This document shows, piece by piece, positions 33,500 through 45,600 of a stretch of 64,000 bases of DNA. How positions within the stretch are numbered: the stretch's first letter is position 1; each line of letters starts with the position of its first letter. The DNA lies in contig NW_006921545.1 in the NCBI RefSeq assembly GCF_000340215.1, positions 463,522 to 527,521 of the forward strand, in the 5' to 3' direction. The position numbers were made by a program, and so were the translations under genes. This stretch comes from Pseudocercospora fijiensis CIRAD86 (lineage: Eukaryota; Ascomycota; Dothideomycetes; Mycosphaerellales; Mycosphaerellaceae). Below the pieces are notes generated by a model, which worked only from the letters and a program-made list of their open reading frames with translations, did not search any database and was not told the origin of the DNA.

Positions 33500-35384
33500 C
33501 TAGGATAATAATTTTAACTAGTAGTAGCTAAACTCTTCGGCACTGTATTAATCTATATTAAGGCCTATCGCGATAAAATATATAGGCATACGTATCTATA
33601 ATCAGATTAGTCGCTATATATACCGGAAAGTTTTAAGTTACTTCTAGGTAATTCGACAATCCGCGAAGGCGTAGTTACCGCTAGTATATAGGATACAGGT
33701 TAGTCTAGCGCTAACCGAGCGTCTAATACGAAGACGTTAATACTAGAAAATAGTATCGTAATATAGAAGGATATAAGTTTGATATATTAATAGTATTACC
33801 GAAAAGTGTAGGCTAACTCTAAGATACTAAGTCGTAGTATTAATCTGCCCCTAAATTATTAATCGACCCCGAACTTCGTAAACCTATATATAAATAATAT
33901 ATATATCTATACTAGACTAGCAATGCTCGTACGCTAACCTGCGATAGTATATAATACTGCCTTAAGCCGACCGTAGCAAACGTTTATCGTACTACTTAGA
34001 GTTAGCGGTAGCTAAACATTCGAGTTATAGTAAAACGTACTTATCTAGATACTATCGATATACTACTTATCTACGCCGCGGACTATAGCAATAGTACGGG
34101 CCTTACTAGCGTCCTAGTCTAATACACTACCGTCCGGAAACATAATATAGTCGGCGAGCTTAGTATTAGCTAGAACTAGATCGTATAGGAGGTATACAAA
34201 CTAGTCTTCTAGGTACGAGCGATTAAGTAGCAAATCCTTATTAGCGAACTAGCCTATAAAATAGAAAGAGGCACTAGTAGTAGTATAATTGCTACCGACT
34301 AGAAAATAGTAGACGCGAGTATTATTACCCTTCCCGGCCTACTAGTATAGAAAGCCGATCTACTCTAGGTTATAACCTATAATATCCTATTAAGTATAGG
34401 CGAGCGAGTAGGTAATACCTAGCTAAAGTACCTATATCGATACGATTAGCTCTAGATCTCGCTACGTCGAAGATATAGTCTAGTATAAGGGCAATTCGAC
34501 CCCGACCGGAAACATACCTAGCCGACCTTAATACCTAGAACCCTAAAGCGGGTTAGAGCCGCGGGCTCTAGCTAATAGAATAGTACTATTAGCTAGGGAG
34601 CGGATAACTAGCGTACTATCCCTAGAGCGATACGAGACCCGATACTTAGCTACGCTAGAGGTTAAGATACAGGTTAATATTAATAAGTCGGCGTATAGGT
34701 CTATATAATAGCGTATATATAATAGCGTATATATAAAAATTAAATAGAGTCGACAGGATAAGGCTTTATACTTCTATTTAATAGGCGCACCGATAGGGTA
34801 GTCGTAACTGCTATAAGTCTTAGAGGCCTTAGATTTAATATAAACCGCTTATTAGATGCTGCCTTAAACGACGTCGTTACTAAGTCGGCTAAGTAATACT
34901 TACTAGTAGTTACTCGAGCGCTATTATTTTACTTTGCTTAAAGATATAACCTAGCTATAATATAACTAGAGTAAGCCTTAGTAGTACCGGGCGAATTTAA
35001 CGTAATTAATAATACTATAGGGTAGTATTAAACCGGAGCAATGCTACTTCTATATATATACAGAATTAAACATATATAACGCATTTTACGGTATAATATA
35101 CAGGACTTAGGGCGTTAGGAGTAACGTAGAAATCTAGTCGAAATATAGTACGGTCGTTTATATTTAGTATTAATTTTCCGATTAGTCCTAACTAGTAACC
35201 GAGTCGGACAGCGAGTTAGTATATAAATTAGTATTTTAATATTATCGTAAGAGGCGCTAGTAGAGTAATATTAAGTTAGTATAATCGAATAGGATAAATC
35301 CGAGTTTTTGCCGAATCCGTAGGCTACGGATCGATATCGAGTCGGATCCCGACTTATACCTAACTTCGTAGTAGTAAGGGGGGT
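33500..35384 (+). pseudogene. Degenerate coding region of unknown function upstream of the Plavaka transposase
   Basis: Plus-strand islands can be read: SIIATD near 34275, ITLPGLLV near 34325, LRGLRFNINRLLDAALNDVV near 34820-34880, and YLLVVTRALLFYFA near 34895-34940, with Gln/Trp-type stops. The reading is less steady than in the next gene and I do not recognise the family. It could be the N-terminal part or a second gene of the Plavaka element. The short GCGTATATATAA repeats near 34710-34735 are simple sequence. Confidence 0.35.
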
Positions 35385-37665
35385 TTGCTAAGCACTATAC
35401 CTATAGTAGGGCTAAAGAGCCTTAGTAACTTCGTATACGTCGATATACGACAAACCTATAGTAGCTATAATAATAGCGCCTATTATCGAAAGCTAGCTAT
35501 ATATATAGTAATATCTTACTATATCGAATACAGGTTATATAACCGGCTACTTAAAAGCTCCTACGGCTATAAGCAATATAGAAACAAGTGCGAGAAACGC
35601 GTCGTACTAAAAGAATTTACCGAGCACGATTCTACTATAAATAATGCTGCGAAGCGAGCCCGACTTAACTTATATACAATCTAAGGTAGCGACTAGAGCG
35701 CCGAATAAGCCGACGATAGATCGATACTAGAAGGCATATAGCAAGACGTAAATAAAGAAGGTATAATAGAAGCTGTTCTAGTAACGACATTAACGCTAAT
35801 AGTACTAGCGCTATAGGAAGACAAAGGAAGTATAGATAGCATTAAATAGGATAGATATCTTAAATTACCGGAATTCGATATATAGGATAGCCTAGCGGAC
35901 GAAGACGAAATAGAAAGCGTATAGGTAACTGCCGCCGGAACGATAATAATACTAGGAAGCTAGAAGTTAATAAGATTACGGCTAATACTAAAAGGCTACC
36001 GTACCGCGGATAATATCGATATATTTACCGGATATACTAGCCGTGCCGCTAGCAAGCCTATAGCTAGGTATAGTATAATTACAGTTTAGTATAGTAGAGT
36101 AAATACAAGCGCCTAATCTATAAGCAGCGTTAAAATACGAATATAAGATACTTCGGGCGAGTACGGAACATTTAAGTTACTATTCGATATAAGCTTTACG
36201 CAATTCTTAAAAAGAGAGAGAATATCCGGATATACAATTACGAGGCTTTTCGAAGACGAGAGGCTAGCACTACTATACGATCTACTAAGCTAGAAAAGCG
36301 TAAAGGTTATAACGTCGAAACTGCGAGCTAGCGGTATACTACTATCGAAAGCATTAGGTTAAATAAAGGCTCGAAAGCTATACCTTCGGACAAGTCGAAC
36401 GGGTTATAGTAGTACGGAACTAGTACTACGATACCGATCTGTCAAGAAAGTAGTAATGTTCTTAATAGGTTATAGTAGCTTTAGGAATAATCTAGTATAT
36501 AAGCTATATCGACCGTAGACGACTAACGACCTACTACGGCGAATCTACTCTAATATAGCGTTAGTAGACTAGTAGTAGGATACCTAGAGCAAGATAAATA
36601 TAGACGGCGCAACGATTATACCTCTAATCGTATTAACCGATAAAACGCAGATAACTAACTACTAAGGTAACTTAATAGTATACCTTATATACCTTACTAT
36701 CGGAAACCTATACGTACGAGTACGTAACGTAAACAATAGACCCGGTACGATCTTACTAGGACTACTACCGGTCGTTAAGAATAGCGATAGTTTTACTAAA
36801 AATAGTATATATTATATATCGATAGTATATATCTTTCGCTCCGCTATAAAAGCGGCCGACGGCGAGGGCTAGGACATTATATACGTAGATAGCGCGACGC
36901 GTAGATGCTTTCTAATATTAGTAGTAATATTAGTAGACTATAAAGAGCAAGTTACAATTACCGGAGTTAAGACAAACATATATTGTCTAAGTTGCCTAGC
37001 ATATCCGATAGAACGAGAGCACCTCGATATTATAGTAGAATAGCGGTTATACGACTCTACGAAGTAGCGATATCTAAGGTAACGTAAAGGCGAATATATA
37101 GCGAAGGATCCGTAGAACGTCTATAATATCGATTGCTTTATATAGCGCTAGAAACATATCGATATATACCGGTCTTTAGTAGCAGATATACTATACTAGC
37201 TACTAAAAGGAGTGCTAATATACGTAATCTAATAGACTACGGACCTACTAGTAAACAAGAGAAGCTATATAAAAACGAGGAGATACCGACTAGTTGCCGA
37301 CTCGACCCCGAATAGAGGCCTATCTACTAAATTAAGAAAGCTAGGGAAAACAGTAGTATAAGGGATTATCGATACGATACTAGATAGACGGTTCGCGTAT
37401 ATACCTATATATACTAATCTTCGCAAGTTCTGCTACTACTTAGCAGTTACTTAGTAGATAGGCTAAGAGTAGTAAAGCGTCTTATAAGTCTTATTAGTTA
37501 TATTTATACTACTACTCGAAGAGGTCCGTTAACCGTAGGCGATAAGATTTCTACGTATACTAGTAGACTTTACCGTTCTAGCGATATATAGATACTATAA
37601 CGACGAAACAGTTAAGTATTTAAGGATAGTATAAAGTATCGTTCAAGCCCTATAGTGCTTGTCCT
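35385..37665 (+). pseudogene. Plavaka-type DNA transposase, first part
   Basis: One plus-strand frame runs through this region with Gln/Trp stops. An N-terminal stretch has Cys and former His/Cys residues (YRLYNRLLKSS, YKQYRNKCEK) that fits a degenerate zinc finger. The conserved core follows: IIPLIVLTDKTQITNY near 36615-36660, IVYLIYLTIGNLYVRVRNVN near 36677-36735, LLGLLPVVKNSDS near 36756-36790, then ITGVKTNIYCLSCLAYPIER near 36958-37015, and the DIYRSLVADILY then LLKGVL segment near 37150-37215. This order (P.I.S.DKT..TN, then YLTIGN, then GYLPV, then D.LHQL.KG) is that of Plavaka transposases, a CACTA-related fungal group. The frame continues after the MITE at 38467 and after hAT copy C at 54546. 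Confidence 0.75.
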
Positions 37666-38469
37666 AATCGAGCGGAGCGACGGAATAGCGCTCAAGAACA
37701 ATATCAGATTAGCGCTAAAAGCGCTTACGCTTCAATATTATTGCATTCTATCTACTCGAAGGTCTTATCGTCGTCCTATATCTGCGCTATAGCTAAGTCT
37801 TCCTCCTAATTACGACGTAGTCTGTTATTAAAGGCCTCTTAACGCATTTGTTCTTCCGCTATTGCAATCTGAATACGTGTCTCTTTATTAATCTGTTTAT
37901 CGTCTAGCCCTATATTGCTCTTTCTTTGCCCTTTTACTATTAAAGGTCGCTGCAGATTATAGTTTGTTTTGCTATAGAAGGCCGCTATAGGTTGCTTGCG
38001 GAAGAGGTAGGTATAGGGGTGTCGTATCGTATAGTACTAGTCGTATCGCATAGTGTTAGTCGTGTCGTATAGTGTTAGTCGTGTCGTATAGTGTTAGTCG
38101 TGTCGCATAGTAGTAGTCGTGTTACATAGTGCTATTAGGAGGATAGCGGTGTTGGCGTATTATAGTGTTGCCTTTGTTGCCTTTGTTGTTATATAGCCTA
38201 AGGTTGAAGGGCACGTAACTCGGATTCGATTTTAGACTAATTAGAGGGCTCGGTTAGTTTTGCGGGCGCGTCTTTGAAATTCAGCCTCCCTATACTGCAA
38301 CTGCCTATATACTACTATTACTGCTACCACTAACTATACGTATACGTTATTGGCACTAATCTGATTTGTTCTTAAGCGCCACTCTAGACTAATAGACACC
38401 TTATACAACTCTCGTCGCAAGCTCCTCGAGTTGCTCTAGGTACCTATTAGTCTGTCGCTCCGCTCGAAT
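37666..38469. mobile_element. MITE-like non-autonomous transposon with AAT target duplication
   Basis: The element proper is 37669-38466 (798 bp). The ends are inverted repeats CGAGCGGAGCGAC(G/A)GA, flanked by AAT at 37666-37668 and 38467-38469. A second inverted pair lies inside: GCGCTCAAGAACAATATCAG near 37688 against GGCGCTTAAGAACAAATCAG (reverse strand) near 38385. Removing the element with one AAT restores the Plavaka frame across the junction. The interior has no long frame and is far richer in TpG and CpA than its surroundings, so it has escaped most RIP and is probably young. A 3-bp duplication fits PIF/Harbinger-like elements, which is an inference. Confidence 0.8.
38015..38135. repeat. 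19-bp minisatellite inside the MITE
   Basis: Units of TATAGTGTTAGTCGTGTCG are repeated about six times with minor variants. The array keeps many TpG dinucleotides, unlike almost all other repeats in the window. Confidence 0.85.
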
Positions 38470-38887
38470 TATACCGGATAAACGAATAGAAGAATGTATT
38501 TCGCCTATATAGAGTAATAAAGGTATAGAAGAGGGCCTAGTAGGAGGCGAAGGCTACTACGCGAAGAACGAAGAATTTAAATAACGACGATACGGTTATA
38601 ATAGACGAGGACGACGAAGCTAACGAGCTAATAATAATACAAATAGAAGGGCACTTTAATATACCGAAATTCTACGGTATAATATATACCCCGAGCTATA
38701 TTAAGACGTTCGGCAATCTTCTAGACTTAAATACCGGCTATTTCGAGCACAAATACTATAAACTACTAAAGCTTGTATTTCGGCTAACAAATAAGAAGCC
38801 TAGCTAGGAAGAAAGTATACTAGATAGCGATACTAATAGATTAAATATATAGGCCGAAGACAATAAAGAATATATAGCAATCCCTAC
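38470..38887 (+). pseudogene. Plavaka-type transposase, second part
   Basis: It continues the frame of 35385-37665 after the MITE: an acidic stretch DEDDEANELIIIQIEGHFNI near 38609-38668, then PKFYGIIYTPSYIKTFGNLL, then TGYFEHKYYKLLKLVFRLTN to about 38800. This is the Plavaka-type segment (IPK.H...HY...I..FG..D..NTE..E.LH...AK.A.R.TN). The reading is cut at 38887 by hAT copy C and resumes at 54546 in the same frame once one 8-bp duplicate is removed. Confidence 0.75.
38880..38887. repeat. hAT copy C target-site duplication, left
   Basis: ATCCCTAC, identical to 54538-54545 on the other side of the element. Eight-base duplications are diagnostic for hAT transposition. Confidence 0.95.
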
Positions 38888-38907
38888 TAGACCCCGTAGT
38901 AGTTCGG
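38888..38907 (+). repeat. hAT copy C left terminal inverted repeat
   Basis: TAGACCCCGTAGTAGTTCGG. The pre-RIP form was probably CAGACCCCGCAGTGGTTCGG, judged from copy A. The palindrome TTCGGTTTCCGAA follows inward. Confidence 0.95.
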
Positions 38908-39089
38908 TTTCCGAACTACTAAACGTATATAGTTTGGTTTCTTAGCGGCGAACTAGCTCCCTAGTTCCGGTTTGGTTTTTTCGAACTATATAGATTCCTA
39001 GTTTGAACTAGAGACTATATTAGTTTTACTATAAGGACACTCTTATTCGACTGCCGGCTACGATTGCCGGCTATAATAGTAACTCTGTT

Positions 39090-39345
39090 ACATTTACTAC
39101 GCTCTTTTACCGTTACTAGGGCGTAGTTACCGTTGCTAGGGCGTAGTTGCCGTTACTAGGGTATAGTTTTACTATAAGGACACTCTTATTCGACTACCGG
39201 CTACGATTGCCGGCTATAATAGTTACTAGGTTGTATTTACTACGCTCTATTACCGTTACTAGGGCGTAGTTGCCGTTACTAGGGCGTAGTTACCGTTACT
39301 AGGGCGTAGTTACTATTACCGGGGCGTAGTTGCCGTAGTTGCGAA
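39090..39345. repeat. hAT copy C subterminal ~20-bp direct repeats
   Basis: Units of GTTACTAGGGCGTAGTTGCC occur in two groups. The groups are separated by a duplicated block (beginning TTTTACTATAAGGACACTCT) that contains CCGGCTACGATTGCCGGC. They probably serve as transposase-binding sites, as suggested by position at the element end and presence in copy A. Confidence 0.75.
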
Positions 39346-39499
39346 AGCTTACCTATATAACGTTACGTAGGCGGCAACAATTAGGGCTTCGCGACATTCT
39401 TATACTTTTAACTTCTTCCTCTATACCTATACCGATAATAACTACTATACGCTACGCCCCCGCCCCTTTCCCTTATAATAGTAAGAGAGAAGCGCGCCG

Positions 39500-40860
39500 C
39501 GCGCTAAATAGAAGATAGAACTAAAGACCGCGAGTTTATTTTGCCTAAGCGTCTAACTAAAAAGCGTAAGACTAAAGAGGAGTACTCTATAAAGAAGAAT
39601 TCCGTACGAGACCGCGAGAGAAAGGAGAAGATAGATAAGGATAAAAGAGCTAAGGATAAGAGAAGAAAGGCGCGGAATAAGGCATTCTATCGATAGCTAG
39701 CGCCTATAGAAAAAAGTGAAGGTTAGAATAAGAAGATAATCTAAGAGAAGGCTAAGAGGAGGAAAGAATTACGGCTAGTTTTCGAGCGTAAAGTTCTAGT
39801 AGCGTAAGTTAATCTAGCTAGCGGCCGTAGCTAGCAGCTATAGCCGGCATATTTTTCTTTAATACGTTAACTAATAGCATTTAGACCTATAGCCGCTACC
39901 TCTATCGATACGACCGATAGTAACGGAGATATTTAGATAGCCGAGAACAATAATACTAGAGTTTAGGATACCGCGATAGAGCTTAATACTACGAATGAAG
40001 GAACTAAAAAAAGCGAGGAGATACTATACGTCGATCTAGTAACAGGTATAGTCTTAGGGCCTAACGCTATAGACGATAAGCGCTAGGAGTAGATCGAGTA
40101 TAGTTAAAGAGACGAGATACTAGTAAAGGGCTAAGGTATAAGTCCTATTAATTTAGAAAATCATAGTTAAAGCTACTACGAAAAGCTAGCAAGGATTGGA
40201 ATCGAGACTAGTCGTCTTTATATCCTCGATATAGAGTAGAAGTTTCTTTATTAGTATTAGAGCGAAGCCTTTACGTCTATAAAGGCAAAGTAGCTTACGA
40301 TTAATGCGATCGGGGCTAGGTATCTAGGGACGGTAGAAGTATTATTATAGGAGGAAGGGGTATAGGTAATTATTCTATACTCGGTATATATAGCCGGCGT
40401 TCGTAGCCGGTAGATACTAACAGTTAAATAGAAAGCGTTTCTCGAAGGCAGAGTAATACTACTATATAAAATCTTTACTAAGGTAGAGAGGGCTTATATC
40501 CGGAATCTAAGCTACTAGTAGGATAGGTTAGCGTTAGAATTCTCTAAATCTCTATATAAGCCTCCGAAGGATTATCTATTTTAGCGATACGGCTTTATCT
40601 CGACTACTCCGTAGGTACCCGAAGAAGCTCGAGCGCTCTTTAAGGTCTTTACTAAGAAGCGGAAGGAGTTCGAGGATTAGGATTAGTTAATAGAGCTATT
40701 AGTTAGTCTTAGGTTTCGTAGTTAGACTCGGCCTAAGCATTTGCTTATCGAGTATCTTATACCGAAAGAGGATAGATTAAGACTAAAAACGAGCTTAGAT
40801 TCGTTAGGTATAATAGCTCGGTTCCGTTAGTAGGAGAGAGCCGCCGTATAGAAGGCAAAA
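39500..40860 (+). pseudogene. hAT cargo gene X, Lys/Arg-rich protein of unknown function (copy C)
   Basis: The plus-strand frame opens with RTKDREFILPKRLTKKRK and runs through an extremely basic region of about 100 residues. It then meets a CCGGC-bearing spacer near 39815-39855. It continues with TSIDTTDSNGD near 39900, VDLVTGIVLGPNAIDDKR near 40030-40085, RIGIETSRLYILDIE near 40200-40240, KAFLEGRVILLYKIFTKVERA near 40433-40495, and RLRLKTSLDSLGIIARFR near 40768-40820. Stops are Gln/Trp type. The position right after the subterminal repeats and before the transposase, on the same strand, suggests a gene needed by the element or long carried by it. No known family recognised. It is not a second transposase by any motif I can see. 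Confidence 0.5.
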
Positions 40861-41094
40861 TTTAGGTAGTTAGGGTAGCTAGGAAAGAAATTCTAGTAGT
40901 TAGGCTAGCTAGGGTAGCTAGGAAAAAAAATCTAGTAGTTAGGTAGCTAGGAAATAAAAAAAAAAGTAGCTAGCTATTTACTACCTAGCTGTTCCTAACG
41001 ATACGATACTATAAAAGAAAGGGTGTTTCCCTATAGCTACTAGTATACATCTACTACTCCTAAGTCCTTACCTTACCGTACGAAACCTTAAAAC

Positions 41095-44000
41095 ATACCG
41101 ACCGACATTGTATATATACTAGGCGCTATATTAGGAAGGGTAACAACGAGACGATAGTCGAAACAGTCTAGTATACGAGCGAGATTACGACAACGTCGAG
41201 AGGAGGTCGTATACTTACCTTCGAGCCTATTAAGTCCTAGACGACGATTAGGGCTAGATTTATCCTCTCCGAATCCTAGTAGTAGGAATTTATTATAGGG
41301 TACTACTACCTAGTCCTTACTTTTACGGAGTCTAAGTAGAAGGTTGTTCGGAGATATAAGAATATCGAGTATTAACCCGGAAATCTTCGAAAAGGCTAGC
41401 TAGGCGTATCTTTAGAAACCCGAGTATATAGAGCAGTTTAATTAATAGGTCTATAAGATATAGTTCCCTTTATACTTAAGTTTAAAGGAGTGTAAACTCC
41501 GGAAGTACTCGATACGATAGGAGAGTAAGGAGCGAACGGATATATTCTAGAAGTTCTTTATAGAGGGGGTATTATACCGTTATACGACTTCTCGACTTAA
41601 AGATTAACTAGTAATTGTCTATAACTTCTGCGGTTTAATCTTAAAATACCCGAAACTAGGGGATAGGAACTTATCGCCTACGAACTATCTCTATTCTAAA
41701 CAGTATCGGGAATCTTAAGAAGAGAGGAGAGTTAATATAGATATAGCGTTCTAGAAAGAGGTACGTCTTCTAAAATGCCGGCTATAGCTACCGGCTATAG
41801 CTACTAGCTACAGCTACCGGCTATAGCTACCGGCTACAGATTACGGCTACAGATTCCGGCTACTTTAATTAACTATAGAGGTCTAGCTAATTATTATAGG
41901 CTACGCTTAAGGAAGCTCTAGGATTAAAGGCTACCGATTTCTCCCCTAAAGACTTTAAGCAACTAGCAAACGAAATACTAGCTATAAACGGTCTTCCGGA
42001 AGACTTCTACGAAAGGGAGTCTATATAGAAGATATACCTATATCTTACAAACTACCCTCCCCCATTTCTCGGCGCGACAGCCTAGCGTATTATATTCGAA
42101 AAGAATAAAGAGGCTGCGTTAGACGATATTCGGGAGATCCTCCGTAATACTCGCCGAGTAGCTATTACTATCGATAGCTAGTTAAGCCGGACTATAAGAG
42201 CCTCCTTCCTCTCGACTATACTATACTTTATTAATTCGGATTAGAAACTCTAGGAACTTATAATCGGATTCCCTAAAATTCTAGGTTCCTATACTAGTAA
42301 GGATATATCGAAGCTTGTCTATACGGTAATAGATAGGGTTAGCGTAATAACGAAACTAATCTCGATTACTACGGACAACGCTAGTAATAATCGAACATTA
42401 TATAAGGCGTTGTATATACAATTTACTTGTATATATCTTTAAAATTACTAATTATATCGATAGGGTCGAGTGCGTAGAGGAGATTATAAGGTCTATAATC
42501 TAGCTTAATCTTCCGAATATTAAGCTCGCTACGATTCCGGATACGTACGATAATACGTACGATAATAACGATAAAGAGGAGCCTAGTAATATCCCTAGCC
42601 CTATTAAATCGGAACCGACGTCGTTACTAGTTATATCCCTATAGAAGTTTCCCTACCTCGCTTATATAGTTAAAATCGCGATCCGAGCCCTCTTTAAGAC
42701 GCTTAAAATTGCACTATTAAACGACAACTAATAGAAGATCCTAGATAAGAATAAAGCAAAGTCGAAAGTCGAGAAACTCGTTATAGTAATAAGACGGGAT
42801 AAGGTAGAGAGCCTCGCTCTCGTTTTATATAAGGTATAACTTTTATCCGTAGCCGGTACCTATAGCCCGGGCCGGCAACCTAGTATAGTTCTAACTCTTT
42901 TTCTCTAGCTTCGTCGTCTAGTAATATATACGAACTCGAGCTTATAGAGATATAACCGATTCGAGGCTATTTAAAAGAACCTAATCGAGCGCCCTAAAAC
43001 CGATACCTAGAATATCGTATAGAACAAGCGATAGTAAAAGCGGCCTCCTTAGCGCCTACTCCGTTTTACCTAAGACGTTAAGACCCGGTTCGATTCGACA
43101 TTCTATATAGTTACGAGGGGATATACTTTACGTACCGCTCTCGAGATCTATTAGAGTTCCGAGGGTATTAAGTAGCTCGGTATTACCGCCGCCGAATAGC
43201 GCTAAGTAGAGTATCTCGTCGATATTAGTAAGCATTACGCGAAGGTTACTACTACGATTAGAAGAACCCGAGGACCGACGATCTACCTTATCTTTACGTA
43301 CTATAACTAGCTCTTTAACGAGCTCGAGGAAACCGTAGCTAAGCTAGCTAAGAAGAGCGTTCTCTAGAAAGTAGCTATAACGAAAGCTATAGATACCTCC
43401 TATACTAAGTTATATAAATATTATAGTACTACCTTTAAGTCGTTCGGGGATATCTATAGCGTTGCGTGCTTACTTAACCCGGTAGAAAAGGATATATACT
43501 AGCATAGGCCGGAATAGAAGGCGGACGAGGTATAGCCGAAGCATTACTAGACTGTTCTAGAAAAGATGTTCTACGAGCGTCGGAAAGAAACTAGTCTAAA
43601 TACAGCTCCTATAAAGAAAAAGAAGGTTTAGAAGGCTCCGATATTATACCTGTTTCGTAGGTAGGAAGTAGAGGTAGAAGAGGAAGCAACTGCTAAAGTA
43701 AATAAAGAAGAGTTCGATCTCTATAGGCGCGCGAGTAAGTATAAACCCGTAGGCTCGGAAAGAGGGCTAATAATCTCTAGATCTTACCGGTCTTCTAAAC
43801 GAATTCGGAGACGATATTCTCGCTATATAGTAGCGGTTAGAGCCTAAGTTTCTAACGATAGCGTCGGTCGCTCGGGACGTCCTCGCTATCCCGAGCGTAG
43901 GTATAGGCTATAAGAGGTCTTTTAGTATCGCTCGTTACTAGGGCCGCTTTAATCGAATATACTCGCCTACTACCTTCGAATCTATTATAGTATTCCGATA

Positions 44001-44256
44001 CTATCTCCTCTACTAGAATCGCTAAGGTAGGTTACTAAAGATTATACTAAAGGAGTTAATCGAGGAATTAGAAAACCTTAAGATCGAAGAAACCTAGGAG
44101 CGTAAAGAGAATACGAAATTTAGTCTAAGCGAAACCCTAATTAGCGATAACGAAGAGGAGGAGGGCGGAGGTAGAAGGCGATACTAGGTCGAGAAGCGGA
44201 AACGTATATAGGCTTAGAGTAGCTTTAAGGAGACGAAGCGTTTATATATAAGGTAA
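41095..44256 (+). pseudogene. hAT-family transposase (copy C)
   Basis: The start codon is ATA here but ATG in copy A. After a diverged N-terminal part, which probably included introns and a CCGGC tract at 41776-41865, a clear hAT frame runs from about 41905: TDFSPKDFKQLANEILAING, then FLGATA, then TRRVAITIDS, then TIRASFLSTILYFINSD-KL-ELIIGFPK with Trp stops. ISITTDNASNN near 42357-42390 is the second catalytic Asp motif of hAT. VKTRFDSTFYIVTR lies near 43075-43120. The C-terminal dimerisation domain near 43795-43990 shows EFGDDILA, then LEPKFLTIASVARDVLAIPS. The stop is TAA at 44254. CCGGC near 42855-42890 lies in a likely intron. It would cut and paste the element; RIP has inactivated it. 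Confidence 0.88.
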
Positions 44257-44567
44257 TATAGCCGGCGTATATAGCTAGTATATATCCGAAATGTATTTCG
44301 AATTCCTAGGACCTAAACAGACTAGTTACTATAGCAACCGACCCCGCTTACTTACGGACTATTTCTAATTCTCTATTCGCTCTTCCTCTCCTTCTTCCCT
44401 TTCCCTATATTCTTAAAGACAAATATACCTTAAGGATTCGGCTCTTCGGGCCTTTCTAAGCCGGCTGCCTCCCCTTCCTTAAGCTACTATCCTTTATTCG
44501 AGTCTAACGATAACCTACTAAGGCGGTTTAATAGAAGACTATTTATTCTAGAAGGCAAGAAGCATTA
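44257..44567. other. Intergenic spacer between transposase and histone-like gene 1
   Basis: It begins with a CCGGC motif (44261-44285). Otherwise it is pyrimidine-rich with no frame that I can follow, and is probably the promoter region of the histone-like gene. No core promoter element can be named with confidence. Confidence 0.4.
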
Positions 44568-45233
44568 ATGTCTCCTTACGATTATATACTTATTAATTTT
44601 CTAGGTCCTACCGATATACCCTCGTCGCCTAAACGCGTAGATAAATATCTTTAGAGGCTAAAGGGTAAGGGTAAAGCAAGCTAAGTATAGGGAGACTATA
44701 GCGAGAACAAGATATCGGAAGAGTAAGGCTCTCCGTAGTATATACGAAGGAAGGGGGTTCCTCGGAAAATAGTACCGAAAAATAAGAAGGCTTTAGGTAG
44801 ATAGGAGAAGGCTAAAAAGAGTAGGCGAACGAAGACTATCGCGAAGAAAAGTTATCTTTCTATTAAAAAAAAGGGAATAAGGTAGAACTCGACGATAAAG
44901 AAGCGGCGCTTTAAACTAGGTACTATTACCCTTCGCTAGATCCGGCTTTTCTAAAACAAAAGAGGAACCGAGCTTTTAATCCCTAAGACTCCCTTCTAGC
45001 GACTCGTCCGAGAAATTACATTAGATTTTCGGTCTAGTATACGATTTACGGCTAAGGCGATTAGTGCTCTTTAGGAAGCTACGGAGGCATTTCTCGTAAC
45101 CGAGCTTAAGCTTTTAAACCTCCTTACTATCTATACGAAGCGGGTTACTCTTTAAAATAAAGATATATAGCTTCTAGCTAACATTCGGCGTCGGTTTATA
45201 GCGGATTAGTTAGAAATTGTATTTAGTCGTTAG
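44568..45233 (+). pseudogene. Histone H3-like gene 1 carried by the hAT element (copy C)
   Basis: A single frame from ATG at 44568 to TAG at 45231 (221 codons) holds 14 internal stops, all of Gln/Trp/RIP type. Residues about 60-110 are a Lys/Arg-rich tail (KKSRRTKTIAKKSYLSIKKK). The histone fold follows: KKRRFKLGTITLR then IRLF, NKRGTELLIPKTPF then RLVREITLDFRSSIRFTAKA, ISAL then EATEAFLVTELKLLNLL, TKRVTL, and DI then LLANIRRRF. Stops fall at the Gln of PFQRL, ALQEA and DIQL, which are invariant in H3. Compared with canonical H3 there is a two-residue insertion before TELL, loop 1 has normal H3 length and the tail is about 110 residues. It could be an H3 variant or CENP-A-like. The transposase gene lies just upstream on the same strand. 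Confidence 0.85.
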
Positions 45234-45259
45234 ATTAACCTAGGAGGAGGCCTATTTTC

Positions 45260-45600
45260 GCATCCTTTTACCGGCTATAGGTGCCGGCTATATTTCTAAT
45301 TTTATCTCCGCGCCGTCCCTAAATCTAAGGTACGAAGTAGAAACCTAGCGCTCTATATTTACCCGGCTATTATAGAGACGAGCTATATTTAGATTAGTTT
45401 CTTCGTATATCGCGACCTAGCGGATAGTAAGCGAAAGGGCGATAGAACGTTTATAATACGTCTCTATTTAGACCTAAAACACAAAGGTCCTAAGGAGCCC
45501 TAGTATCCTAACTATAAGGAGATTCTTTAGTATTAGTACTTTAATCCTCTATACTACGAGGCAGATAGTAAGCCTACGAGAGAGAAACTTTAACGAGAAA
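45260..45600 (+). pseudogene. Possible continuation of histone-like gene 1 or a small separate gene
   Basis: After a CCGGC-bearing spacer (45270-45290), the plus strand reads AIIETSYI then ISFFVYRDLADSKRKGDRTF, then DLKHKGPKEP, then YPNYKEIL and NPLYYEADSKPTRERNFNEK, with Trp/Gln-type stops. CCGGC motifs mark introns elsewhere in this element, so this could be a C-terminal extension exon of the histone-like gene. No known domain recognised. Confidence 0.35.

Noticed and set aside
44568..45233. Calling histone-like gene 1 a CENP-A
   Set aside because: Loop 1 has the length of canonical H3, and the long basic tail alone does not decide. RIP damage makes variant-specific residues unreliable, so only H3-like is claimed.
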